From: an uncultured Clostridia bacterium
GTDB taxonomy: Bacteria; Bacillota; Clostridia; Lachnospirales; CAG-274
DNA length: 43,861 nucleotides
Direction: 5' to 3'
Assembly: GCA_944383875.1 (NCBI GenBank)
Contig: CALWRD010000174.1
Location: 1-43,861, forward strand
Shown here: piece after piece, positions 14,079 through 23,169 of the stretch
Layout of the letters: each line of letters begins with the position of its first letter
Numbering within the stretch: position 1 is the first letter of the stretch
Program-made: the position numbers and the translations under genes
Notes under the pieces: model-generated
Seen by the model: the letters and a program-made list of their open reading frames with translations, nothing else
Databases searched by the model: none
What the model was told of the DNA's origin: nothing

Positions 14079-15533
14079 ATGATATTTGGTAAAATCAAAA
14101 GGAAGATATTTGATATTTTCAAAATATATCCGGCTCAGAGCCGTACTCTCATTGTTAGTGAGGAGCTTACCCATGTTAACAACGTGCTAAAAAACAAGGT
14201 GCTTTATCGGGGAAACGCAAATGAGATTGAGCAGTTTTTTAAGCAGGTCACAAAGGGAGTGAATGATAAGACTGCGGCTAGGTTTTGGGCTGTAACCCCT
14301 GAGAATGGCAGAGTCAGGAAGATACACAGCGGTATTGTAAGCACAGTTATTGATTTTTATGCAAATATTATCGCCTCCGAATTTGAGGGTGTTGCCACCG
14401 ATGAAGCAGACACTGAGGAAAGAATAAACAATATATTTGCGGAAAACAATATTGAACGACTTATAGAAAAGGCGGTAACCGATGTATTGGTTACCGGCGA
14501 CGGAGCGTTTAAGCTCAGCATAGATAAAAAAATATCCGAGTATCCTATTATAGAATTCTACGATGCTGCAGATGTGGAATACACATATAATCGTGGCAAG
14601 CTGTCTGAAGTACATTTCTTTAATGATTACAGGAAGGACGGCAGAATATACAGACTTGAGGAAATCTACGGCAAAGGATATATAAGCTATAAGTTGTGGG
14701 ATAAGGGCAGGCAGGTAAGTTTGTTAAAAGTGGATGCTTTACGGGACTACGCTGATGTTACATACAGCAGTGATGTTATTTTTGCACTGCCACTTAAATT
14801 TTTTAACAGCAATATGTACCCATGTCGTGGCAAGGCACTTTTCGAGGGTAAGGTGGAGGACATAGACGCACTGGACGAGGTTATAAGCCAGTGGCTTGAT
14901 GCAATCCGGAAAGGCAGAGTAAAGAAGTATATCCCTGATTCCTTACTGCCAAGGGATAAGGACACAGGTATGGTGCAGTCCATCAGTGACTTTGACGATG
15001 ACTTTATAAAAATCAGAGGCAATCCGAGTGAAGAACAAAAGGACACAATAACAATGCTGCAGCCTGCCATTGATTATACCGCCTATGAAAACAGCTACAG
15101 AGCCTTTTTGGATTTGGTGCTACAGGGTATAATCTCTCCCAGCTCATTGGGCATTGATCTGAAAAAGACGGACAATGCAGAAGCACAAAGGGAAAAGGAA
15201 AAAATGACCTTATTTATGAGGTCTATTTTTGTGTCTGAAATAAAGCAGGCTTTAAGTCGGCTGGCGGAAACAGTCCTTGCGTGTGAGGATATTATGCAGG
15301 AAAAGAAAGTAGGTGACTATAGCATTACAGCAGATTTTGCCGAATATGCCGAGCCTACATTTGAAAACAGGGTGGAAACCATATCAAATGCTTACGCAAG
15401 AGGAGTTATGTCTGCATATATGGCTGTAGAAAGGCTGTATGGCAAAAATCTTTCCGATGAGGAAAAGGCAGCGGAGGTAAAAAGATTGTCGGAAGATACA
15501 GCAGACCTTGATGTACCGTCTATCGGTGGGTGA
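14079..15533 (+). CDS. Portal protein (SPP1 gp6-like)
   Basis: 484 residues behind GGAGGTC. LYRGNANEIEQFFKQ near residue 45 and the long helical wing (GKALFEGKVEDIDALDEVISQWLDAI) are typical of the SPP1-type portal family rather than the Mu gp29/DUF935 family. Forms the dodecameric ring through which the terminase pumps DNA and onto which the tail is built. The C-terminus is acidic. Followed after 4 bp by the MuF-type head protein gene. Confidence 0.85.
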   Translation: MIFGKIKRKIFDIFKIYPAQSRTLIVSEELTHVNNVLKNKVLYRGNANEIEQFFKQVTKGVNDKTAARFWAVTPENGRVRKIHSGIVSTVIDFYANIIASEFEGVATDEADTEERINNIFAENNIERLIEKAVTDVLVTGDGAFKLSIDKKISEYPIIEFYDAADVEYTYNRGKLSEVHFFNDYRKDGRIYRLEEIYGKGYISYKLWDKGRQVSLLKVDALRDYADVTYSSDVIFALPLKFFNSNMYPCRGKALFEGKVEDIDALDEVISQWLDAIRKGRVKKYIPDSLLPRDKDTGMVQSISDFDDDFIKIRGNPSEEQKDTITMLQPAIDYTAYENSYRAFLDLVLQGIISPSSLGIDLKKTDNAEAQREKEKMTLFMRSIFVSEIKQALSRLAETVLACEDIMQEKKVGDYSITADFAEYAEPTFENRVETISNAYARGVMSAYMAVERLYGKNLSDEEKAAEVKRLSEDTADLDVPSIGG

Positions 15534-15537
15534 TTAA

Positions 15538-17157
15538 ATGGCACAGCTTGACTACAATATTGAAAAAATATTTGAGGACATGGAGATTGAACTTATCCGC
15601 TCAATGAAAAAGAGCCTTAAGAACCATAAAAATGATGAAATTAATGAGGGCTTTGACTGGGAAATGTGGCAGAGTGCCAAGTTAAGAGAGTTGAGGGCAT
15701 ATCGAAAACGTAATTCAGCTATTGTGGGCGAATATATGAGCAATTTGCCGGAAGCGATAGAGAAGATCATTACGGAGCAATATAATGAGGGTGCGGATAA
15801 GGTGGATGCGGAGGTCAGAGCTGCCATTGATAAGGGATACATAACAAAAACGTCCCCTGATTTCGGCAAAGTGAATGACAAAAAACTCAATGCTTTAATC
15901 AATAGTGTTAATAGTGATTTTAAAGATGTTCAAAAAGCAGTGCTGAGAAAAAGCACGGATATTTACCGTCAAACAATTTTTACTGCCGGAATGAATCTTG
16001 CGGCAGGCGCAAAGACATTAAATCAGGCGGTTGATATGGCAACCAAAATGTTTCTTGCAAAGGGAATTGACTGTATTACATATGCTGACGGCAGAAATGT
16101 AAATATTGCAAGTTATGCAAAGATGGCATTAAGAACGGCACATACAAGGGCTTATTTGACAGGAGAGGGAGAACGCCGAAGAGAATGGAAAGAATGTCTT
16201 GTTGCGACAAGCCAGTATCTGCAGTGTTCTGAAACCTGCCTGCCATGGCAGGGCAGAGTATATGTTGATGATGTGTACAGTGGTGCAAGTAAAGAAGATA
16301 TAGCATACTATACAGCAAAAGGCTACAGAAAGCTCAGCACTGCCATTGCCAACGGACTTTTTCATCCCAACTGCCGACATACCCTTAGTACCTGGTTTGA
16401 GGGTATAAGTACTATTCCAAAGCCCCTAAACGAATCGGAGGTAAGGCATAACAGGGAACAGACTGCTAAGGAAAATCATTGCAGGAGGCAGATACAAAAG
16501 TATAGGCGGCTAAAGGAGGGCAGCTGTGATAATGATAACGTCAAGAAATATGATAAAAAGGTCAAGCAGTGGCAAGCTAAACTGAAAGAGGTAAAAAATA
16601 ATTCCAACAACTTATGGAATATCCAAAAACCTCCTGTTAAGGGGTTGTCTGCTAAAATAAGCGGTAAGGGTGTTCCTGAGCATGAAGAACCTGTTTTATT
16701 AAAGAAAATTGACATAAGTGATAAAACATCAGTCTCCGATGAGTTGAAAAAATTTGAGGATTATGCTATAAATGAAAACATAGAAACTGCTTGTGTAATT
16801 TCTAAGAACGGAGAGGTTTATAAATGCTTTGGCGTAAATGATGCTGTTTTTCCTGATTTTGATTTGGGAGACAAGCTTAATGGTGCTATTGTGTCACATA
16901 ATCACCCAATAGAGGAAACAGAGTTTTCGTTTAGTGATGCTGATTTACAATTGTTTATGGACTATGGTTTAGAAATATTACGTGGTTGTGATGAGAAATA
17001 TATTTATGAATTGTCACGTAACAAACATGACATTGATGATATGCCAAAACTAAGCATATTTGAGTTGGATGAAGAAAATTATCGGCATATTCAAATGATA
17101 CGAAAAGCCACGGAGTATAAAATTGGTTATAGGAGATGGAAAAATGACAAAAGATGA
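15538..17157 (+). CDS. Minor head protein (min_cap2/MuF) fused to a JAMM/JAB domain
   Basis: 539 residues. Residues 1-290 are a phage minor capsid protein 2/MuF head-morphogenesis protein: TAHTRAYLTGEGERRR, CSETCLPWQGRVYVDD and NGLFHPNCRHTLSTWF. After a lysine-rich linker (310-380) comes a separate C-terminal domain, about 390-539, with H454-N-H456-P, S464 and D467, exactly the HxHP-x6-SxxD zinc motif of JAMM/JAB enzymes, and a possible catalytic Glu at 416. JAMM enzymes are isopeptidases or are repurposed as toxins. MuF proteins with variable toxic C-termini form a known polymorphic toxin class in temperate Firmicute phages. Normal head proteins of this family end before residue 390. The last 14 bases overlap the next gene. 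Confidence 0.85.
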   Translation: MAQLDYNIEKIFEDMEIELIRSMKKSLKNHKNDEINEGFDWEMWQSAKLRELRAYRKRNSAIVGEYMSNLPEAIEKIITEQYNEGADKVDAEVRAAIDKGYITKTSPDFGKVNDKKLNALINSVNSDFKDVQKAVLRKSTDIYRQTIFTAGMNLAAGAKTLNQAVDMATKMFLAKGIDCITYADGRNVNIASYAKMALRTAHTRAYLTGEGERRREWKECLVATSQYLQCSETCLPWQGRVYVDDVYSGASKEDIAYYTAKGYRKLSTAIANGLFHPNCRHTLSTWFEGISTIPKPLNESEVRHNREQTAKENHCRRQIQKYRRLKEGSCDNDNVKKYDKKVKQWQAKLKEVKNNSNNLWNIQKPPVKGLSAKISGKGVPEHEEPVLLKKIDISDKTSVSDELKKFEDYAINENIETACVISKNGEVYKCFGVNDAVFPDFDLGDKLNGAIVSHNHPIEETEFSFSDADLQLFMDYGLEILRGCDEKYIYELSRNKHDIDDMPKLSIFELDEENYRHIQMIRKATEYKIGYRRWKNDKR

Positions 17158-17341
17158 AGCGTATGAAGAAATCATTAAGATAGTTGATGACAGAAACCGG
17201 AAGAGTACTGAGATTGTAACGAAAGCAAAAGCAAATGGGAGTTGGGAGCGGGGTCTCGATTCAAACAAACGACTGTTTTCTGAGCTGGATAAAATGGCTA
17301 GGGAAAAAATACAAAAAGTCATTGATATGATTGACGAATAA
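17144..17341 (+). CDS. Small acidic protein, possible immunity partner
   Basis: 65 residues from ATG 17144 with AGGAGA upstream, overlapping the MuF-JAB gene by 14 bp. Two to three charged helices (MTKDEAYEEIIKIVDDRNRK...LFSELDKMAREKIQKVIDMIDE). No family recognised. In MuF toxin loci the gene right after the toxin end is usually the immunity protein, which is the only reason for this suggestion. It could instead be a small head accessory. Confidence 0.55.
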   Translation: MTKDEAYEEIIKIVDDRNRKSTEIVTKAKANGSWERGLDSNKRLFSELDKMAREKIQKVIDMIDE

Positions 17342-17404
17342 TCTATGTCCTAAGCATGACACAAAAAGGCTCTTTTTTAGTGCAGCAAAGTGGGAGGTGC
17401 CAAG

Positions 17405-19645
17405 GTGCTTAAGTTTATAATAAAGGGACAGACAATAAAAAGAGTTGATACACATAAGCTGGTGCAGTATGCACAGGAGTATCCAACGGCTGAGTTTGAA
17501 TTTGATGAGGATTGGAACGGTCTTGGCAAAACCGTACAGTGGAATATGGCTGATGAAATTTATGATACGCCTATAGATTATGGTATGGCTGTTGTACCTT
17601 GGGAAATTTTAAGGAACAGAGGCACACTTAATGTCAATGTTGTAGGTATTACCGGAAACAAGGTCATTACCACAAATACCGTAAGCATAGATGTTATGGG
17701 CTGCGGCATTGTAGGGGGTATGGTAAGTGGTACGCCATCGGAGAGTTATTATAATAATATTGACAAAAGGGTGCAAATAAACAGTGACGATATTGCGGAT
17801 ATTAAAGAGAATGGTAAGCTGAAAGCTCTTGCTGTAGCTGAGGAGGCTGTTTTTGACGGTAAGGTTAAGCTTAAGGGTGGAATAAAGCTTGAAAGTAAAG
17901 AAACAGACGAAGATGAAAAACCATGGCAGGAAGTTGACATTAGTGATACGAGCGGCATAAGGATACTCAGTCGAAGTTCTGAAAGTGATTCTAAAAGGTA
18001 TATCCGAATAGGAAATCTAAAGGGCGGAGATGGTGCAGGTGCCGATGATATAGTAAGTGGATTGCAATTTTGTAATGAAAGCGATGACGGCGATTTTTAT
18101 GTAGTATGCGGTAAGAACGGCGATATATATCTTATTCGCCTAAGCGTAGATGCAGGAATTAAAAACGTAATAATGGGCAATGAAACCCTTGAAATACTGT
18201 CAGGGTTAAGTGGCAGTAACGGTTATATTTCATTTGATAGCAGTAGGGCGGGCATTAAGTACACGAAAGCCACATGGACAGAAGTTTTAAAGCAGCTTGA
18301 TGTAATTACCGACAAAGGCGTTAATATGGAAGCAAAAAATAACAGTTACTGGTGGGTTAATGCTGAAAAGAAAGCTCAGTACGGCAATAGTCTTAATAAG
18401 CTTGAGTTCAGAACAGATGGAGTTGCCAAGTTCAGCAACACAGTAAATGCAAGCGATTTGCAAATAGGCGGAAAACCAGTACTGGACACAGCGGAGGAAT
18501 CGTCAGAAGAGCTGGCAAATATTGCTGTGCTGGATTATATTTGCAATACATATGACGGCAATTCAAGCAATAAGGATTATATTTTAAATTATCTGCTTGA
18601 CGGTAAACTTGAAACGGCAGAGCAAATACAGATAGGCGAAAATGTGTATCTGTTGATTGGCAGTAAGTCAATGGTTGTAACGGGTAATGGTGCAACGTAT
18701 GATTTTGATTTTGACCCTTCATTTTCTGCTGAAACTAATTTAGCAAATGTAAAGAATATTTTGGTGTTAAATGGAGTAACTTATCTTGGCGAAAACCTTT
18801 TTACCAATAGCGATATGTCTCTTGGGTTGAATATTATTGATAAATTAATTATACCCCAATCTGTAGAAAGTATCGGGACAAGATGTTTCGTAGATGAAAA
18901 TTTAAGAAAAGCCATTATAAGGAGCAAACAAGTAAATGATAATGCTTTTAATGGGACTCCTATTGACGAATTAATATTTAAGACAGAGATAACCTTAGTA
19001 GGCGATAATGCCTTTGAAGGTGTTTCTGCAAAAAAATTCGAAATTGAAATTAATGGTACTGTTGGAAATGGTGCTTTTTATGGCATAAAAGCGGATAAGG
19101 CTGAAATTGACATACAAGGAACAATAGGAAGTGAATGTTTTCAAAATGTGGTAATTAATGAAGGTGTCATAAATATAAATACAACAAGCGATATAACCGA
19201 TTTTGGATATGGAACCTTTGACGAAGTAAATATTGAAACTGCCGGTACGATAGGCAACAATGCCTTGGGTGCTCATAATTCCAATCAGAGCATCAAAGCC
19301 AACAGCTTAACGATTACTGCTCAATCAATGGGACAATATGCCGTAGAATATGCAGAAATAGGCGAAATTACATTGAATGTGTCGGAGGTAGGTTGGTATG
19401 CATTTCAGTATGCACAAATTGAGAAAATAAATTTATGTGAGGGATTGAAAACCATACTAAGCGGAGCATTTATTCAAAATAAGGTTGTAGAAGAAATTAC
19501 TATACCGTCAACAGTGACATCAATTGCAACAAATGTTTTTGACGGCTGCACAGAACTGAAAACAATAACGGTAAATAAACCTGTCAACAGCTTAACAGGG
19601 GCTCCGTGGGGAGCAACGAAGGCGACTGTTGTATGGACAGGCTGA
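17405..19645 (+). CDS. Phage fibre: BppU-like N-terminus, BspA-type leucine-rich C-terminus
   Basis: 746 residues from GTG 17405 (GGGAGG eight bases upstream). N-terminus IIKGQTIKRVDTHKLVQYAQEYPTAEFEFDEDW is typical of baseplate-upper/BppU-like attachment domains. The middle has fibre-like repeats (KGGIKLESKE..., WTEVLKQLDVITDKG...). From about residue 440 there are LRR_5/BspA-type repeats: VESIGTRCFVD, VNDNAFNG, VGDNAFEG, VGNGAFYG, IGSECFQN, IGNNALG, ILSGAF, IATNVFDGC. Such repeats bind carbohydrates or proteins on cell surfaces. Its place in the head module, before scaffold and capsid, suggests a head fibre instead of a tail fibre. Confidence 0.75.
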   Translation: MLKFIIKGQTIKRVDTHKLVQYAQEYPTAEFEFDEDWNGLGKTVQWNMADEIYDTPIDYGMAVVPWEILRNRGTLNVNVVGITGNKVITTNTVSIDVMGCGIVGGMVSGTPSESYYNNIDKRVQINSDDIADIKENGKLKALAVAEEAVFDGKVKLKGGIKLESKETDEDEKPWQEVDISDTSGIRILSRSSESDSKRYIRIGNLKGGDGAGADDIVSGLQFCNESDDGDFYVVCGKNGDIYLIRLSVDAGIKNVIMGNETLEILSGLSGSNGYISFDSSRAGIKYTKATWTEVLKQLDVITDKGVNMEAKNNSYWWVNAEKKAQYGNSLNKLEFRTDGVAKFSNTVNASDLQIGGKPVLDTAEESSEELANIAVLDYICNTYDGNSSNKDYILNYLLDGKLETAEQIQIGENVYLLIGSKSMVVTGNGATYDFDFDPSFSAETNLANVKNILVLNGVTYLGENLFTNSDMSLGLNIIDKLIIPQSVESIGTRCFVDENLRKAIIRSKQVNDNAFNGTPIDELIFKTEITLVGDNAFEGVSAKKFEIEINGTVGNGAFYGIKADKAEIDIQGTIGSECFQNVVINEGVININTTSDITDFGYGTFDEVNIETAGTIGNNALGAHNSNQSIKANSLTITAQSMGQYAVEYAEIGEITLNVSEVGWYAFQYAQIEKINLCEGLKTILSGAFIQNKVVEEITIPSTVTSIATNVFDGCTELKTITVNKPVNSLTGAPWGATKATVVWTG

Positions 19646-19657
19646 AAGGAGGATAAT

Positions 19658-19819
19658 ATGCAACAAATTGAAATGGTACGTTTGATTGCCGATGAAGGTA
19701 AAGTGTTAATTAACGGCAGTCAGGCGGCAATATGCGTAGATACATTCATAGAAAACATAGCAGACTGGTCTGAGGTTGACAAAATTGAGGAAAACAAAGA
19801 GGTTTTAAAAGAAAACTAG
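19658..19819 (+). CDS. Small phage protein after the fibre gene
   Basis: 53 residues behind AAAGGAGG. Starts MQQIEMVRLIADEGKVLING, then an acidic helical tail. Small genes of this kind (XkdX-like) commonly follow fibre genes in Firmicute phages. Function unknown. Confidence 0.55.
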   Translation: MQQIEMVRLIADEGKVLINGSQAAICVDTFIENIADWSEVDKIEENKEVLKEN

Positions 19820-19905
19820 AGGAAAAATTTTCTGAATTTTTTTATGAAAATATGGGGTGGTATATATGCCGGTGAGATAGCGTTTATTATCTATACTGTT
19901 TAATT

Positions 19906-19933
19906 AAGACAGGGACATCTCCCGTCTTTTATT
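19906..19933 (+). terminator. Weak hairpin between fibre and scaffold genes
   Basis: AGACaGGGA (19907-19915) pairs with TCCCgTCT (19920-19927), followed by TTTATTTTAT. It could lower or reset transcription before the scaffold and capsid genes. The 134-bp gap around it holds no gene. Confidence 0.45.
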
Positions 19934-19953
19934 TTATACAAGGAGGACTATTA

Positions 19954-20433
19954 ATGAAAAAAGAATTTTTAACTGACTTTGGTCTTACAGATGAAGAGGC
20001 AGCCAAGATTTTGGCAGTTGTAAGGGATGAAAACCAGCAGCTTACTGAACAGGTAAAAGACCTTAAGCAGCAGCTATCCGATAAGGACACAGAGCTTACT
20101 GCCGCAAAGGAAAGCAATACCAAGTATGAAGCTGACATCAATGACCTTAAGACGACTACAGCCATCAAGCTTGCACTGTCCGGCACAGCACAGGATGTTG
20201 ATATTGCAGCAGCTCAGATTGATAGAAGCAAGCTTAAGTTTGCTGAGGATGGCACACTTACGGGACTGGATGATCAGATACAAAATCTTAAGGCAAGCAA
20301 GGGATTTTTATTTAAGTCTGAACAGCCTAAAGGTTTTGTAAAGGTAGGTGCAGGAAAAGACGAAACACAGGAAAAAGAAACAATGGGATTTAGGGAAGCC
20401 ATAGAGGCAGCTATATCCCCAAGCTTTAATTAA
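19954..20433 (+). CDS. Capsid scaffold protein (GP20-like)
   Basis: 159 residues, acidic, with an N-terminal long coiled coil (AKILAVVRDENQQLTEQVKDLKQQL...) and then a conserved-looking C-terminal part (KLALSGTAQDVDIAAAQIDRSKLKF). Fits the phage scaffold/GP20 family. It guides procapsid assembly and leaves or is degraded before DNA packing. AAGGAGG precedes the ATG. Next gene is the capsid protein, as expected. Confidence 0.85.
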   Translation: MKKEFLTDFGLTDEEAAKILAVVRDENQQLTEQVKDLKQQLSDKDTELTAAKESNTKYEADINDLKTTTAIKLALSGTAQDVDIAAAQIDRSKLKFAEDGTLTGLDDQIQNLKASKGFLFKSEQPKGFVKVGAGKDETQEKETMGFREAIEAAISPSFN

Positions 20434-20447
20434 AGGAGGAATTTTAA

Positions 20448-21440
20448 ATGCCGGTAACATTAGCACAGGTAAGTTTAAACAGTACAGATGCCCTTCAGAA
20501 AGGCGTAATTGATGAGTTCCGCAAGAGCTCTTTTTTATTGGACAATATTCCATTTGAGCCATGTGTATCTCCGCAGGGAGGCGGTGCAACTCTGACATAT
20601 TCTTATTTGCGGGTAAAGACGGAAGCGGCTGCAGCTTTTAGGGCTATGAACAGCGAATACACAGCAAGTGAGGCTGTTAAGGAGAAAATCTCCGCCGATC
20701 TTAAAATTTTCGGTGGCAGCTATGAGGTTGACAGGGTGCTTGCAGATTTGGGTGGTGCAGTCAACGAGATTGACTTTCAAAGTAAGCAGAAGATTAAGTC
20801 AACTGCTGCCCTATTTAATGATACATTTATTAACGGTGACAGCGGCACGAATACTAATGCCTTTGACGGCTTGGAAAAGGCGTTGGCAGGCAGCTCAACA
20901 GAATTTACCAATGACGGCACAGCAATAGACTTAAGCAGTGCCTCTGCCCTTGACAGCAATTATATGTATTTCCTTGATGCCCTTGATGAGTTCTTAAGTG
21001 AGCTGGATGCACCTCCAAGCTTTATTGGTGGCAACACTAAGCTTGTGGCAAAGCTCAGAGCCTGCATCCGCAGGGCAAGTATGTATACAAGCACCCGTAA
21101 TGAATTGGGGCAGCTTATCGAACAGTATGGTAATATTCCCATTATCGACTTTGGTGCAAAGAGCGGAAGCAATGAGGATATTGTTGCTACAAAGACTGAC
21201 GGCACAACAAGTCTTTATGCAGGTCGCTTCGGTCTTGACGGTGTACATGCCATATCCCTTTCAGGCAGTAACCCTGTAAAAATTATCTTACCTGACTTTA
21301 AAACTGCGGGAGCGGTTAAAAAGGGCGAGATTGAAATGGTGGCTGCCATTGCACTTAAGAGCAGTAAGTCTGCAGGTGTAATGCGCAATATTAAGGTAAA
21401 GGCGGCTGTCCAAACTGAAGATGAAGGAGGTACTGACTGA
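20448..21440 (+). CDS. Major capsid protein
   Basis: 330 residues starting MPVTLAQVSLNSTDALQKGVIDEF after AAAGGAGG. An HK97-type capsid by length and position: N-arm, E-loop region with FRAMNSEYTASE, P-domain helix region (FQSKQKIKSTAALFNDTFINGD) and A-domain (FIGGNTKLVAKLRACIRR). No protease domain is attached and no separate protease gene is present, fitting a scaffold-based assembly. The final base of the stop overlaps the next ATG. Confidence 0.88.
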   Translation: MPVTLAQVSLNSTDALQKGVIDEFRKSSFLLDNIPFEPCVSPQGGGATLTYSYLRVKTEAAAAFRAMNSEYTASEAVKEKISADLKIFGGSYEVDRVLADLGGAVNEIDFQSKQKIKSTAALFNDTFINGDSGTNTNAFDGLEKALAGSSTEFTNDGTAIDLSSASALDSNYMYFLDALDEFLSELDAPPSFIGGNTKLVAKLRACIRRASMYTSTRNELGQLIEQYGNIPIIDFGAKSGSNEDIVATKTDGTTSLYAGRFGLDGVHAISLSGSNPVKIILPDFKTAGAVKKGEIEMVAAIALKSSKSAGVMRNIKVKAAVQTEDEGGTD

Positions 21441-21784
21441 TGGCTAGGATAATAGCGCCTAATAAGGCGTATAACGGTATAAGCGCAGGGGTGAAGTTTA
21501 CAAATGGAGAAGCTGAGTGCAGCGATAAATGGACTGTTAAGTGGTTTAAGGAGCATGGTTACAAAGTTGAAGAGGCTGTTGGGGATAACCCCAACAGTAA
21601 CAATACGTCTGCCGAAGTCAAAGACGAAGATAATACCGACACAGCTGAGGGAGCTTCCAATGACAAGACGGCGTCTGAGCCTGAGGACAATAAGCAAGGT
21701 AGCAAGGCTGAGGCAGCGGCTGAGGTATCGGAGGAAAAAAGTGATACCGTGAAACCGAGAGGCAGGAGAAAAGCGGAAAAATGA
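21440..21784 (+). CDS. Acidic low-complexity head accessory protein
   Basis: 114 residues. First 45 look folded (IIAPNKAYNGISAGVKFTNGEAECSDKWTVKWFKEHGYKV), possibly a capsid-associated or decoration-type domain. The remaining 65 are disordered, rich in Glu, Asp, Ala, Asn and Ser with a basic end KPRGRRKAEK. Sits between the capsid and connector genes with one- and four-base overlaps. Function not known. Confidence 0.6.
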   Translation: MARIIAPNKAYNGISAGVKFTNGEAECSDKWTVKWFKEHGYKVEEAVGDNPNSNNTSAEVKDEDNTDTAEGASNDKTASEPEDNKQGSKAEAAAEVSEEKSDTVKPRGRRKAEK

Positions 21785-22077
21785 GTGAGGAAGAAAGAAG
21801 GAGCCTTGCCATAAGCCGATTGAATGAGCTGACCTTTGGTAGGCTTGAGGCAATAGGTATTGACAATCTTACCCCATATCAGCAGACAAAGGTGCTTGAG
21901 GCTATAGATTTGCAGATGCAGTATATAGCTGATAACGGTGACAGCGGCGAGCTGACAAGCATAAGTGTGCTTGATGTGAGCATGAGCTTTAAGGAAAATG
22001 AAGATGTGCCTGCCGGAATAAGCCCAGCAGCCTACAGTCTGATGAAGTCAACAGGATTAATGTGCAGGAGGTTATAA
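21781..22077 (+). CDS. Head-tail connector protein
   Basis: 98 residues, helical: RRSLAISRLNELTFGRLEAIG, LTPYQQTKVLEAIDLQMQYIADNG. This all-helical pattern is shared by gp15/YqbG-like adaptor proteins that sit under the portal. Position right after the capsid gene group and before the minor capsid genes agrees. Confidence 0.65.
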   Translation: MSEEERRSLAISRLNELTFGRLEAIGIDNLTPYQQTKVLEAIDLQMQYIADNGDSGELTSISVLDVSMSFKENEDVPAGISPAAYSLMKSTGLMCRRL

Positions 22078-22418
22078 TGATACCTGATAAACTGCCTAAA
22101 ATACCCGATATACTTTTCCGAACAACCGCAAAAATAGTACTGTACGACAATGAACTTAACGAAAACGGCGAACCGTTAATAATACACGATGCGGAACATA
22201 GGTGTATATGGAGTGATAAGCGCAGACGTACAGTTGATGCGGAAAAGCGGGTGATTGAACTTGAGGGCAGCATTATTGTTGACGGTGATGTTGCTCCGGA
22301 CACGAAAGCAGCTGATGGTTACGCTGTCATTTACGGAGAAAAGCTAAAAATATATAAGGTTAAGAGGGCAAGAAATCCTGATGGCAGCGTACATCACACC
22401 ACAATGGAGCTGGTTTAG
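22077..22418 (+). CDS. Minor capsid protein 1-like (head closure)
   Basis: 113 residues from ATG 22077, which has GCAGGAGG seven bases upstream and overlaps the preceding stop by one base. IPDILFRTTAKIVLYDNELNENGEP...VEL-type beta-rich fold (VDGDVAPDTKAADGYAVIYGEKLKIYKVKRARNPDGSVHHTTMEL) fits Minor_capsid_1, a head-closure (stopper) protein. Part of the usual minor capsid 1-2-3 run. Confidence 0.75.
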   Translation: MIPDKLPKIPDILFRTTAKIVLYDNELNENGEPLIIHDAEHRCIWSDKRRRTVDAEKRVIELEGSIIVDGDVAPDTKAADGYAVIYGEKLKIYKVKRARNPDGSVHHTTMELV

Positions 22419-22419
22419 T

Positions 22420-22791
22420 ATGGATATAAAAGTTACTATGGATAATGCAAAGCTGAGACAGATGGAGAGGGCGGCTGTCTTAGCCCTTGAAAAAACTGCC
22501 GAGGCTGTTAAGACAGAGGTTATAAATGCACAGGTTATGCCGTTGGATAAAGGTACTATGCAAAATACAAGTATGAGCGTTGTGACCGACAATAGTTCCA
22601 AGGGAGAGGTAAGCATAAATGTAGATACACCCTATGCAAGAAAAGTGTATTATCATCCTGAATTTAACTTCCAGAAAACAAACAACCCCAATGCAAGAGG
22701 CGAGTGGTTTGAACCTTGGATAGACGGAGAGCATAAAGATTTTGCGCAAGACGCTTTTAATAAGCTTTACAAAAGGGAGGCGGGCTTATGA
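22420..22791 (+). CDS. Minor capsid protein 2-like (neck)
   Basis: 123 residues from ATG 22420, set because the preceding gene stops at 22418. The sequence PYARKVYYHPEFNFQKTNNP and GEWFEPWIDG is very characteristic of the Minor_capsid_2 family, equivalent to HK97 gp10-type neck proteins. Overlaps the next gene by 4 bp. Confidence 0.82.
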   Translation: MDIKVTMDNAKLRQMERAAVLALEKTAEAVKTEVINAQVMPLDKGTMQNTSMSVVTDNSSKGEVSINVDTPYARKVYYHPEFNFQKTNNPNARGEWFEPWIDGEHKDFAQDAFNKLYKREAGL

Positions 22792-23165
22792 TGCTTTCCG
22801 ATGTAAGGGATTATATAAAATCTAATCTGCCTGATACAAAGATTTATATCGGCAGACTTGGCAGCAGTGAAGAAAACAGCATTGCCATATACAACAGAGA
22901 AACTAATTTGAACAGTATCGCTATAGGCGGCAAATCAAACACGACTTGCGGCGTAAAGGGAATAAAAATACTTGTACATGGCAGCAAAAATGCGGCTGAT
23001 ACAGAATTATTTGCCAATAAGGTGTATGATTTGTTTTACGGAACAGTACAAGGGGACTGGTGGTGCAATGTCAAAAATGATGCACCTGTCAGCCTTGGAT
23101 CTGATGATGAAAATATTTATGAATATGTAATTAATGTTGATATATGGTATAACAGGAGGGAGTAA
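22788..23165 (+). CDS. Minor capsid protein 3-like (tail terminator)
   Basis: 125 residues. MLSDVRDYIKSNLPDTKIYIGRLG at the start and YEYVINVDIWYNRRE at the end are typical of Minor_capsid_3/tail-completion proteins, which form the ring ending the tail tube and joining it to the neck. Directly before the tail tube gene. Confidence 0.78.
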   Translation: MMLSDVRDYIKSNLPDTKIYIGRLGSSEENSIAIYNRETNLNSIAIGGKSNTTCGVKGIKILVHGSKNAADTELFANKVYDLFYGTVQGDWWCNVKNDAPVSLGSDDENIYEYVINVDIWYNRRE

Positions 23166-23169
23166 TTAA

